A stretch of DNA of 64,000 bases from Otatea glauca (taxonomy: Eukaryota > Streptophyta > Magnoliopsida > Poales > Poaceae): the NCBI GenBank assembly GCA_036346275.1, contig CM070723.1, positions 52,530,743-52,594,742 of the forward strand, read 5' to 3'. Both the position numbers and the translations under genes were made by a program. Positions 21,409 through 30,935 of the stretch are shown here, in pieces. The number at the start of each line of letters is the position of its first letter. Positions within the stretch are counted from its first letter, which is position 1. The notes below the pieces were generated by a model, which saw nothing but the letters and a program-made list of their open reading frames with translations, was not told the origin of the DNA and did no database searches.

Positions 21409-23795
21409 TGAAAGACCATGTGGAGGTCTATCCCTGATGGTGATGAGTAATTGACCGTGGTTTAGCATGATGTGCTTGAATTTGAGTTTGATCCGAGTGG
21501 TCTGAGTTTTGGTTGTCGGAGACGGTTGTCCAGGCCCAGTGTGGTGCAGGCTTTGGTTGGTCGGAGACCAGTTGTCCGACCCCGAGTGGTCGGGGCTCTC
21601 GCTGGTCGAAGACCAGTGGTCAGACCCCGAGTGGTCGGGACGAAGACTAGTGGTCAGACCTCGAGTGGTCGGGACGAAGACCAGTGGTCAGACCCCGAGT
21701 GGTCGGGACGAAGACCAGTGGTCAGACCTCGAGTGGTCGGGACGAAGACCAGTGGTCAGACCTCGAGTGGTCGGGATGGAGACCGGTGGTCGACCTCGAG
21801 TGGTCGGGATGGAGACCGTGGTCGCACCATGGGTGGTCGGGATGGAAACCGATGGTCGCACCACGTGTGGTCGGGGTTATCTTTAGTCGACATAGTGTAT
21901 ATCTTTCGTTGAGATGGATATGTGTTGTTGGACATTGCTATGTGATGTGGTTTCCTTGTCTATGATGGTTGCGGGACTTTGGAGCTAGGTCATGGTGAGG
22001 CGAAGGGGATCGGGACTAGGTGGGAGAGCCGAGGTCCGGATGATCAAGGTGTCGCCAAAGATGACCGAGGCCGTGGAGTAGCCGCAAGCCGAGAAGACAA
22101 AGGAATGGATGAGATGCTAACTTGGAGCCGCTCTGATCTAGGAGGACCGTTGGATCGCGGTCGGGAAGATAGAGTGTGCGTCAAGTTAGTGTGAGTTGAA
22201 AGCGTGCAAAACCCGTTGTGTTGTTGGGTTTTGGGTGAGCCCATGCATAGCTTTGTGAGTGGGTAAAATCTCACCCCTGATGGAGTGCTCTAGGGTTTAG
22301 AGGCTCATCCAAGGGTGGTAGGTGTTCCAAGCCCGCTATGAATAGACAGGAGAGGGGTGTCTCCTTGGGGTGAGCAGTGAGGAAAGTCTACGTGAGTAGT
22401 TGAGAGTTGTTGAGAGTGATGGTGTAAGGATCAAATCCGGCTCTTGGATGTTGGCTTAGGATTGAAGCAGACATCCAAAGGTGGGAATTGATCCTGTGTC
22501 ACTATAAATAGAGGGTAGGGCAGCCTCCCTCTTTGAAGGTTGTGAAGGTTCGAGGTTTTTGCTTTGCTCGTTTGAGTTTTGCCCACTTTGTTGTGAGGCT
22601 TTGTAAACCTCCCTTCCGAAATGAAATGTTCTTCACTTATATTCTTGTTTCATTTCTCTTACGTATTTACATTACGCACTTAAATTACATTATCTAAATT
22701 CGCATTTACTTACTTGCAATTTACTTTACGTAATTTGGATTTGCCTCATCTCCTTCTACATGCTTTTGAGTCCTTTTGAAATTCATGATTGATGAACTCT
22801 TCTCTGGATTCGGTGCTTTCAATCATTTAGGCAATCATTGCGTTCTTGTTGCAAGTTGTAAATCTGTGTTCTTAAAGTGCGTAAGCGTGTGACTTGCGAT
22901 TCGTTAGTCTTGATTGGCTTCGGTTCTTATTGCCAAGGATGAAAGATTGCTGGATGAATCTTCTATAGATCATATCCCAATCATCTAGGCAATCTACAAC
23001 CTCTTCTATTCAGTTTTGGAAGAAACCAATTTACGTGCCTAGTTTTGATAGTGTTTCTATCTGCTTGAAGGGTTGTTTCTTCGTGTACTTACTTGCTGTG
23101 ATTTGTGGAGAGTTATCCAAGGATATTCGACCATCAACTCCCACCAGCAAGTTAGGGTGAAGTCTGTGTTCGTGACTCTGCTTTTGGTGTTGCATTTGTT
23201 AAATCGAAAAGGGACGGAACCTTGGTATCAATTCCTTCGATTGATGATGAAATAGGTTCTGACATCCTTAGGGAGGTGCACACCAAGTTTCACTGCTTTT
23301 GGATCACCGATCAAAAGTTACATCGATTTGCTTTTAAGATCGTGCTGATTTTATTGTTCGTCCGACCGGTCTCGTTCATCCGACCTCCGTAGGTCGGGCG
23401 TCTTCGCTCATCGGTCGGGAGGTACTGCTCACCGAGCACTATTCACCCGAAAGCATCGTTCATCCGACCTTCGCAGGTCGGGCGTCTCGCTCATCCGGCC
23501 GGATATCTTTGTTCACCCAACACTATTCACCCGAGTATCGCTCATCCGACCACTTCGGTCGGAGTATCGCTCATCCGACCACCGGTCGAGAGTACTGCTC
23601 ATCCGACCAGTCTTTGGTCGGGAGTATCGCTCATCCGACCTCTGAGGTCGGGGTACTGCTCATCCGATCAGAGATACCCGACCAGTCGCTTTCTTTACGG
23701 TCTTTTGGTGGTTTGAATTCTAGGGGGAAAGTTTATTCGAAAAATTTTATTTGGCTCCTATTCACCCCCCTCTAGTCGCCTTTTTCGATCTTTCA
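21409..23795 (+). repeat. 3' LTR of C (2387 bp)
   Basis: Direct repeat of 11287-13632 with the same array, TATA box (22502-22511), motif cluster and ends. The first ~115 bases are identical to the 5' LTR. Thereafter many differences are one- to few-base gaps. Confidence 0.93.
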
Positions 23796-23800
23796 CAACT

Positions 23801-24638
23801 GTATTTGGTGTTTCATCACCGTTTTATTGGAATTTGGTGTTCTATCACCATTATCTTGGTGTTTATTCACCGTTTAGATACGTTGTCTATTATGAAGGTT
23901 TTGGCAACGTCCATTTGGAATTCGATGACACCCTGATGGTAGCATTATACTCTTCGGAGTTTTTCTAGTGAAGGTTTTGCTCCAATGTCAGTTTGAGATG
24001 AATGTTTAAAGTGCAAGAAGGAGTTTGTTTCTGCATGGATACTACATCGTTCTTTTTTGTTGTCTTTGCTCGATATGAGGGGTCTACTGCAATTTATACT
24101 CCATTGTCAGCACGACAGTTTTTCTTCATCTTGGCATTTTTGCAGGAGCAGTTTTTAACCATGTTATGGATTTTCAGTAGGCAGTTTGCTGAATTTTATG
24201 TTGTATGTCGAGCATTCTAAAAGTCCATATTATGTATTCTTTGCTATCTACTCAGCACCTCAGGTGATATCTTGGCTTATGTCATTTGATGATTGAGCGT
24301 TTGTTTCAAGAGGTCAGTTGCACAGACTCAAACTTTACTGGGGTTATGAGTCCTTGAAGACCCAGATTCTTCGTCTGCTTTGTTATAGCTGTGTATTTGG
24401 ATTGACTGTTCCAGTTTTTCTCTTGACCTACTGGTGGTTTGCTCAATCTCGCTTCATCAGAAGCATTTGGATAAGACTGTTCTAGTCTTTCATACCCTTT
24501 GGTGATTTTTCGCACTTCAAGTGTTTGGCTTGACTGTTCCAGTCTTCCTCGTTCAGTAGTCGTTTCGACTTTTAACGCACTTGTATTCATGTGCTTAATT
24601 ACCTTAGGTTTTTCCGGAAACAACTTTGTTATAGATTT
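23801..24638 (+). other. Non-coding internal sequence of B, right of element C
   Basis: AT-rich with short internal repeats (TTTGGTGTTTCATCACCGTT-like units at 23800-23870, and GACTGTTCCAGT units at 24400-24550). No retrotransposon protein frame. Confidence 0.65.
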
Positions 24639-24655
24639 TGAGTTAAGGGGGGGTT
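24639..24655 (+). other. Polypurine tract of B
   Basis: GAGTTAAGGGGGGG next to the 3' LTR start. Confidence 0.75.
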
Positions 24656-24881
24656 TGTTGGAGATAACTCAATATCTTAACTTACCATATCTTTTGGTTC
24701 TATCCATAGTTTGTTAGGAGTCAAGTCTTCTACAGCTATGACTCTTTGGCTATATAAGCCAATCCCCTGTATTTGTAATCTTGAAGTATTATAGTGGATT
24801 GTTTCCCGTGGTTTTTTCCCGCAAGAGTTTTTTCATGTTAAATCTGTCTCCAGTTATTATGTCGCGCATCTAACCCTAACA
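24656..24881 (+). repeat. 3' LTR of B (226 bp)
   Basis: Starts TGTTGGAGATAAC and ends CCCTAACA, followed by TCCTA. TATA box CTATATAAG near 24751. Confidence 0.92.
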
Positions 24882-24886
24882 TCCTA

Positions 24887-26871
24887 ATTATAAAGAATAT
24901 AAATGCCTTGACAAGACTATTGGACGAATCTACTTGTCTCGTGATGTTGTCTTTGATGAAACAAAGTTTCCCTTTGCTTCGGATTCAACTTCTGAGCAAC
25001 CACATAACTATTCTGAACTCACTATCCTTGCACCCATACAGTTACCTATTTTGAATTCCCTCCAAGAAACACCAATAGTAATTGATAGCCAAGAGAGATG
25101 TGATACTCTTAATACTTGTGCCACTGAATCTATCTCTGAGTCCATCTCTGCAGGGAATGCTGAAGATACAAGTTCCGGATAACATTCAGTCACTCAGTCT
25201 GAAAATGTTGTCAATGATGTTGCTCATCAATCTGTACATCCAATGCAAACAAGACTGCGCAATAATGTACATAGACCTAATGAGTGCACTGATGGGACTG
25301 TGAGATATTCTTTGACTCGTTGAGCTTTTCTCACTGAACCAACCTCTCATGTGCAAGCATTGCAAGATTCAAATTGGAAGAAAGCTATGGATGATGAATT
25401 CTCAGCATTACAAAAGAATAATATTTGGACTCTTGTTCCAAGTAGTCAAGGAAGGAATATTGTGGATTGTAAATGGATATTTAAGGTAAAGGAAAGACCT
25501 GATGATACTGTTGAAAGATATAAGGCACGTCTTGTTGCCAAAGGATTTAGTCAACGACATGGAGTTAATTATCATGACACCTTTAGCCCGGTTGTCAAAC
25601 CAACAACAGTACGCACAGTAGTGTCCATTGCCGTTGCCAGGGGGTGGAGCTTGAGGCAATTAGATGTACACATTGCTTTCTTGCATGGGACTCTTGCAGA
25701 AGAAGTTTACATGAAGCAACCACCTGGTTTTGAGGATGCCAAGAGACCTAATTATGTGTGCAAACTCCAGAAAGCTTTGTATGGTTTAAAACAGGCGCCT
25801 AGGGCCTGGTATTCTCAATTGAGTTTAAAACTGCAAACACTTGGTTTTACTCCTTCCAAGTCTGACACTTATTTGTTTATCTTCAGTAGAGGAGGAATTA
25901 CAATGTATATGCTGGTGTATGTGGATGAAATTGTTGTTGTTAGTTCTTCCGCAGATGCCACTACCAAACTTCTACAGAAGTTAGCTGCAAAATTTCCCAT
26001 TAAAGATCTTGGTGATTTATCCTATTTCTTGGGAGTAGAAGTCCATCAACACAGAAATGGGATTGTTTTGACACAAAGTAAGTATATCTCGGATATCATG
26101 CACAAGGTTCAGATGCAAGACTGAAAATCAGTTGATACTCCAATTACAAGTTCTGAAAAAATGTCAAAGGAAAAAGGAATTTCACTTCCTGAAGACAAAG
26201 TCTTTCAGTACCAGAGTGTGGTTGGTGCTTTGCAATATTTGACCCTGATCAGACCAGATCTATCTTTTGCAGTAAATCGTGTGTGCTAGTTTATGCAGGC
26301 TCCTACCAGCAAACACTGGGCGGCTGTGAAAAGGATCTTGCGTTTTATAAAAGGAACATGTACTACTGGACTAAAGGTTCAGAGAACAGAATCTCTTCTT
26401 ATGAGTGCTTTCTCAGATGCAGACTGGGCAGGCTGCTCTGATGATCGGCGCTCCACAAATGGATTTGCATTATTTTTGGGGCCAAATATGATATCCTGGA
26501 GTTCTCGCAAGCAAGCAACGGTTTCAAGATCCAATACTAAACCAGAATACAAAGCTTTAGCCAATGCGACAGCAGAATTAATCTGGTTACAATCATTGTT
26601 AAAAGAACTCGAAGTATATCAGTCCAGACCTCCAGTCTTATGGTGTGATAATCTTGGAGCAATTTACTTATCAGAAAACCCTGTCTTTCATGCTCGAACA
26701 AAGCACATTGAGGTGGATTTCCATTTTGTTCGAGAACGGGTTGGACAGAAAAAGCTTGAAGTGCGGTTCATCTCTTCCTCAGATCAGGTGGCTGATATAT
26801 TTACAAAGGCTCTGCCTCAAGTATCCTTTAATTGCTTGAGTCGCAATCTCAATCTGGTACCAATCGGTTGA
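24887..26871 (+). pseudogene. pol of A: integrase tail, reverse transcriptase and RNase H
   Basis: Resumes the integrase frame of A (IGRIYLSRDVVFDET) and stays in one frame to TGA at 26869-26871. The only lesions are stops at 25180 (TAA), 25321 (TGA), 26122 (TGA) and 26287 (TAG). RVT_2 motifs: ALQDSNWKKAMDDEF, DCKWIFKVKERPD, LRQLDVHIAFLHGTLAEEVY, KALYGLKQAPRAWY. The catalytic YVDD reads YVDE, with the second Asp codon changed to GAA at 25927-25929. RNase H motifs: SAFSDADWAGCSDDRRST, ALANATAELIWLQSL, LWCDN, RTKHIEVDFHFVRE, VADIFTKALP. A copia polymerase of the short-LTR type, inactive. Confidence 0.92.
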
Positions 26872-26884
26872 GATTGAGGGGGAA
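26871..26884 (+). other. Polypurine tract of A
   Basis: GATTGAGGGGGAA directly before the 3' LTR. Confidence 0.85.
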
Positions 26885-27096
26885 TGTTAAAGATAATTAT
26901 CTCTGTTTTGTTCTGTAGCAGATAAGGCTATTGCCGTTATTCTGTCGATACTCTGTTGCGATACTGCAGTCTGTTGTAACAAATCTGTATTTATCTGTAT
27001 CTTCTTCAGTTAGTTGTAAGTTCAGTTGTAATTCTATCTTATAAATACAGCAAACCCTTTTGTGGGTATCTTGCGGCAAATACTTAAGTTTTCACA
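26885..27096 (+). repeat. 3' LTR of A
   Basis: 212 bases, direct repeat of 8989-9204, with TATA at 27038-27047, followed by the TGCAC duplication. Confidence 0.95.
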
Positions 27097-27101
27097 TGCA
27101 C

Positions 27102-27242
27102 GAGCTCGACGTCGGCCTTCAATCATGTGGAGCTGGCGAGGTCGCGGCCACGACGTGCTCCGACGTCGGCCTTCAGTCACGCATAATCGGCGAGATCGCG
27201 GCTACCGCGAGCTCCACTGTCACTGGCTTCCGAATACTGTGA
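27102..27242 (+). pseudogene. Right part of the frame interrupted by A
   Basis: Continues the frame of 8797-8988 in phase when A is disregarded and ends with TGA at 27240-27242. It contains an imperfect 54-base tandem repeat, translated as two 18-residue units starting VGLQSCGAGEVAATT and VGLQSRIIGEIAATA. Function unknown and coding status uncertain. Confidence 0.3.
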
Positions 27243-27888
27243 AGATCGGCGTTTGCAATAAAGAGCAACACTACGAACTCAGACGACAGCATTACCCAAG
27301 CGAACTCGATTTGTGAGGTCACAGTCTCGCGGATGCCATGAGCTCTAGTGATCTCTTCCGATCGATTGTTACCAGCAGCGGGCACAACCTGGGCTTGGTG
27401 GACTGGACAGGCTGAGGACAATCGGTATAGTTCATGTCAGTTCTCCTCTATGAAACTCTGTGTTCAAGAACAACTAATCTGAACTATTAGAACGAAAAGA
27501 ATAAATCATTAGAAAAAAAACAATAGACGGCTGATATTAAGTTGGAGTACCGTGGAAGAGAACTAAAACTGGGGAACTTTTTATGATCGATGAACTTCCA
27601 TGTTTGTTTTGTTGGCTCAGTCAGCAGTAGCACATCTGCTAATTAACTTGGTATTTCCTTGTATATTTGCATCGCATCGTACACCTCGCATTTACACACA
27701 GTAGTTATCATGCATGCTCATTATTCTTGCTATGTACAAGTGCAACAAGCTAGCTAGCTGACGCTTTTCACCACTCTAGCCAGCCGTTCCTGTCCAGCTC
27801 GCACACACACATATGTACAGTATAATTTACATGCACGCACTTGACAAACAAAACAACATTTTCAACGGGTTCGTCCATGGCGGCCCTG
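27243..27888. other. Intergenic, downstream of the small minus-strand gene
   Basis: No gene recognised. It probably includes the 3' untranslated region of the 27889-28137 gene. Confidence 0.5.
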
Positions 27889-28137
27889 CTAACCTGCGCA
27901 ATGGCGACGCGACGCCGAGCGGAGGAGAGGCGACAGCAGGGTGGCGGCTCTTGCCTGCGGCGACGCGCCAGGCGACGGAGCCAACGCGGCGGCGCACCGG
28001 CCGGAGTTGCAGAACTGCGCGTGCGAATGCGACGACGTGTACGGCTGATCAGTGTACATGAGGCTCCCCAGTGCGACCTGCCTTGCCTTCCTATACTCCA
28101 CTATGGTTTTGTACACAAACGGTATCAGGCCTTCCAT
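27889..28137 (-). CDS. Small plant protein beginning MEGLIPFVYK, function unknown
   Basis: 82 codons on the minus strand, with ATG at 28137-28135 and TAG at 27891-27889. The start MEGLIPFVYKTIVEYRKARQ, followed by LGS and a Tyr/Ser-rich stretch, resembles a family of short angiosperm proteins that begin MEGLIPxVY. That link is from memory and was not searched. The C-terminal half is Ala/Ser/Pro-rich (residues ~48-75). Third codon positions are strongly GC-rich, as in many grass genes, while the flanks are AT-rich. No signal peptide or membrane segment is obvious. It is the only candidate in the window that looks like an ordinary intact host gene. An upstream exon or a longer spliced form cannot be excluded. 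Confidence 0.55.
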   Translation of the reverse strand: MEGLIPFVYKTIVEYRKARQVALGSLMYTDQPYTSSHSHAQFCNSGRCAAALAPSPGASPQARAATLLSPLLRSASRRHCAG

Positions 28138-28220
28138 TAGAAGAATCGGAGAGCTTAATCAGCTAGGCTTGGCACCACTGCAAGCAAGCTAAGCTAGAGC
28201 AAGAAGTGTGCCTCAAGGAT

Positions 28221-28231
28221 GCTATAAGAAG
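28221..28231 (-). promoter_or_regulatory. TATA-like motif upstream of the small gene
   Basis: CTTCTTATAGC on the minus strand, about 85-95 bases before the ATG at 28137. A plausible core promoter position, but a weak motif. Confidence 0.3.
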
Positions 28232-28239
28232 GCCAAGCC

Positions 28240-29501
28240 TCTGAACAACAACTCAGTCTCAGTCCCAGACTCCCAGTGTGTGCTGCTTTTTCGCCTACAA
28301 ACGTGTACGTCTCACCAAATCCACTGATTCAATTTTTCAAGTGGTATTCGGTGGATCAGTGCTTATCTGCTTTGATCTTGTCATTTCATCACTTGTCAGG
28401 AGTCCCATTCCATCTTGCCCAGTACACGTACAAGTGCTCAAATCGCATTGCATCATAGACTTATAGTAGGCTTGCAGCTCTAGATTGGTGTGGAGTGGAT
28501 GAGGAGGAGGAGGTGTGAGCATAAATCTTTGAATCATTTGCTGGTGGTGGGTAACTTTCAGCAGGCAACAACAACACGAGAAATATGACGATAAACGATT
28601 CGCACGCATTTAGGGCTTCTGTTAGAAGATGAATGTTGGATTTGGACGCTTGTGAGGAAGCTTCCGGTTAATCGGTTATGCATTTTCAGTTTACGGACAG
28701 GCCGATTTAATTGGTCTCCAATGGAAAATTATTATCAAAATTGTTTCATGTCATATATGCATGGATTTTGGCTACACTGATATGCATTATCAGGTATTTG
28801 TATTCGTACTAATACCATTTTTCAAATTTGTTGATACCATATTAGTATAGTTCAGTGGTCACAACACAATGATATATATGTACGAATAATAATAAAAAAT
28901 AACTTGAGACCATGAACAAGAAAGACTACTTTAGTTGCTGTCCTTGAATGATCGATCAAACGACATCGACAACCCTACATTGAAACACTTGACAATTGGA
29001 ATTTGATGCCTTTACACTTCCATGTCTGCATTCCATTACTCAAAAGACAAAGCTGCTGAATTGAGATCAAGTGCAGTCTCACTAAATTAAGTAGTCGCAC
29101 ATGGACTGTTGGATCAAAAAGCGATGGTTCAAACCGTTAGTTGTCTCAATCGAATAGTCATGAGAAACGGGGACTGCTTAAGCCGGCCCTATTCCTACTT
29201 CATAGGATCCCCACTGAGGTGTCCCCTTGATGTGTTCGTCTCACCAAAATGCAGTAGCCAATAAGCTAGCCAGATCTCTGCATATCTATCTAGATTGCAC
29301 CAATCTCGTGATCTCTCCTGCTTGCTATGATGCAATAATTGGTTGGGCTTTCTTCAGAGGAAACTGAGTACCTTGTAACAGTTATACATGCATCCATGCA
29401 GTACAATGACTGCATACCTGATGCAACAGAATGTGTCAAGATACTGTACAACTTCAGTTCGGGTGCTTGGTATATATCACAAGCTCAGAATGTTCCGAAG
29501 C
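28240..29501. other. Intergenic, no gene recognised
   Basis: Upstream region of the small minus-strand gene followed by unannotated sequence. No convincing open frame or element ends. Confidence 0.5.
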
Positions 29502-29504
29502 TAA

Positions 29505-29732
29505 AGGGGTGTTTGGCACATCTCCAGCTCTATCAAAATTTGTGGAGTTGGTGGAGTAGGGTATTTCTAGCTCTAAAAATTTATGAAGTTGGAGCTATGG
29601 GTACAAGAGTGTTTAGATGGATCATCTTATTTATATTTTAGACTAAAAATATAAACTTAATTCATTTTATTTTAACCTACAAGCTCTAGATCTAAGGTAG
29701 AGCTAGGATCTGAGGCTCTACCAAACAGGGCC
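29505..29732. mobile_element. Tourist-like MITE (PIF/Harbinger)
   Basis: 228 bases with ends AGGGGTGTTTGGCACATCTCC and ...GCTCTACCAAACAGGGCC as inverted repeats and a TAA duplication (29502-29504, 29733-29735). The GTGTTTGG-type end with TAA is the Tourist signature. Confidence 0.8.
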
Positions 29733-29735
29733 TAA

Positions 29736-30470
29736 ATCTTTGCTGCAATTATACTAATTAAAGGCAACAAGTAGCATCAGAGGGTGATCAGCTGGACCTA
29801 CTTAACACTACTGATCTCATGCATCTTACAGCCTGACATATGGAACAAAAATCACAATGAGGTACACTCCAAGTTGAGAATTAGAAAAGCGTATATGGAC
29901 ACAATTTCTTCCACAAAAAATAATATCGTGTGCAAAAGAAGAACTCTATTCGTATGTGCAGCTATTCCCGGTGAGAAGAAGCTGTTAGTATCAGTTTGCT
30001 TTTTTGTGTGTGCTGTAGATGATCTCCACAAAAGTAATTCAGACTAGCCGCTCGATCACCTAGGGACAACTCTCTTAACACGCTAGTGTATGGTGCAGCG
30101 CTTTTGCACACGCTTCCTCAATAAAGGAAAAAGATTTTACTTGGGCTTTCTCGACTATGAAAATGTGTTTTGTTAGCACTAGGAAAATAACAAGTATTGA
30201 AACAACTAAAAGATCTACGGAATTGTTTTTCTCCTAGAACTCCGCTATAAAGTGAGCAAGGCGAAGCCACAGAAATGTAGTAGTGTTTGAGAAATGTAGG
30301 AGTAGTGTTTGAACAATTAATTTTGAGATTCCCTTTAGCTAGGAGAGAGATCAATCATGCAAGAGGTCACTGCATAAAAGGGTTGTAAAAATACGACAGG
30401 TCACTGCGCCTGAATTAGCTAGCTACACGCAAGCGAGCTCGCTCTGAGCTCTACGGTCCTGTAGACTTTA
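29736..30470. other. Intergenic, no gene recognised
   Basis: Short frames only. A short local duplication AATGTAG(T/G)AG-TAGTGTTTGA lies at about 30275-30312. Confidence 0.5.
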
Positions 30471-30472
30471 GG

Positions 30473-30935
30473 GCAGGGGCGGAGACGGACCTCGAGCCAG
30501 TGGGGTATAGGTCTGAGGTCTAACTCAAATAACAGTGGACAACACTGTTTAATTTGTATTTGGGCCCGAAGCGCCCAGCCGGCCCAGCTTTGCGCCTTTG
30601 CTTGACCAGGGCATAGCCGCACAGGGCGAGGTCAGGAGGTCATACACACGCACTCACACCGCCGCTCTTCGTAGGCTGCAGTCCTCCTACCCGATCCGGC
30701 GATCCAAGCTCGCACTGCCGCCGGCCGCCGCTCCCAACCCCGGCCCGCCCGCTGCTCGGCTGCTCCGCGCCTCCGCCTGCTGCTCGCGGCTCGCCCGCAG
30801 TCCGTGACCCCCACCGACCGACCGACGGGCGACGACGGAATGGCCGACCGCCCCTCGGCCAGCTCCAGCCCCCTGCACCGCTCGTCAGCCGCCGCCCCAG
30901 CCCCCGCGGCCCCGCCCTCTGGTCCTCCGTGAGTA
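30473..30935. mobile_element. hAT-like left terminus followed by a GC-rich block
   Basis: CAGGGGCGGAGACGGACC at 30473 matches the common plant hAT terminus CAGGGGCGGA. A GC-rich block at 30600-30930 follows, with Ala/Pro/Arg-rich translations in several frames and a GT at its right edge (CCTCCGTGAGTATATAT), which resembles a splice donor. The matching right end was not found, so the extent is unknown. The block might instead be the first exon of a decayed gene. Confidence 0.35.

Larger units (their letters stand above)
11287..23795 (+). mobile_element. Retrotransposon C: Sirevirus-like Ty1-copia, innermost
   Basis: LTRs at 11287-13632 and 21409-23795 begin TGAAAGACCATGTGG and end CGATCTTTCA. 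The target duplication is CAATT (left) against CAACT (right), one mismatch. The Sirevirus assignment rests on LTRs over 2.3 kb, the conserved end CCCCTCTAGTCGCC, primer site TGGTATCAGAGCC, a long gag with a coiled-coil and CxxC-rich C-terminal part, and multiple GGGGGAGA polypurine motifs between pol and the 3' LTR. Domain order is gag, protease, integrase, reverse transcriptase, RNase H. The coding region is broken by many one-base shifts. It has no recognisable envelope-like frame. Confidence 0.92.
9905..24881 (+). mobile_element. Retrotransposon B: small non-autonomous LTR element, nested in A
   Basis: LTRs at 9905-10114 and 24656-24881 with 5-bp duplication TCCTA (9900-9904, 24882-24886). 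The left LTR starts CG instead of TG, a single change. The primer site is initiator-Met-like. Without the nested element C it is about 2.5 kb: ~1.17 kb internal sequence on the left and ~0.86 kb on the right. No gag, protease, integrase or reverse transcriptase is visible, so it must have been mobilised in trans. LTRs differ by about two dozen substitutions and one 16-base gap, by eye. It interrupts the integrase region of A. Confidence 0.9.
8989..27096 (+). mobile_element. Retrotransposon A (Ty1-copia), outermost of three nested elements
   Basis: LTRs at 8989-9204 and 26885-27096 start TGTTAAAGAT and end TTTTCACA. The 5-bp duplication TGCAC is present on both sides (8984-8988, 27097-27101). 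A primer site matching initiator-Met tRNA follows the left LTR and a polypurine tract precedes the right LTR. Coding order is gag, integrase, reverse transcriptase, RNase H, which is the copia order. Most of gag, the protease and early integrase are missing. Elements B and C account for about 15 kb of its present length. The LTRs differ, by eye, by about seven substitutions and one 4-base gap. Confidence 0.95.

Noticed and set aside
24499..24717. Hydrophobic 72-codon frame at the right end of B
   Set aside because: It runs across the polypurine tract into the LTR, so it cannot be an independent gene.
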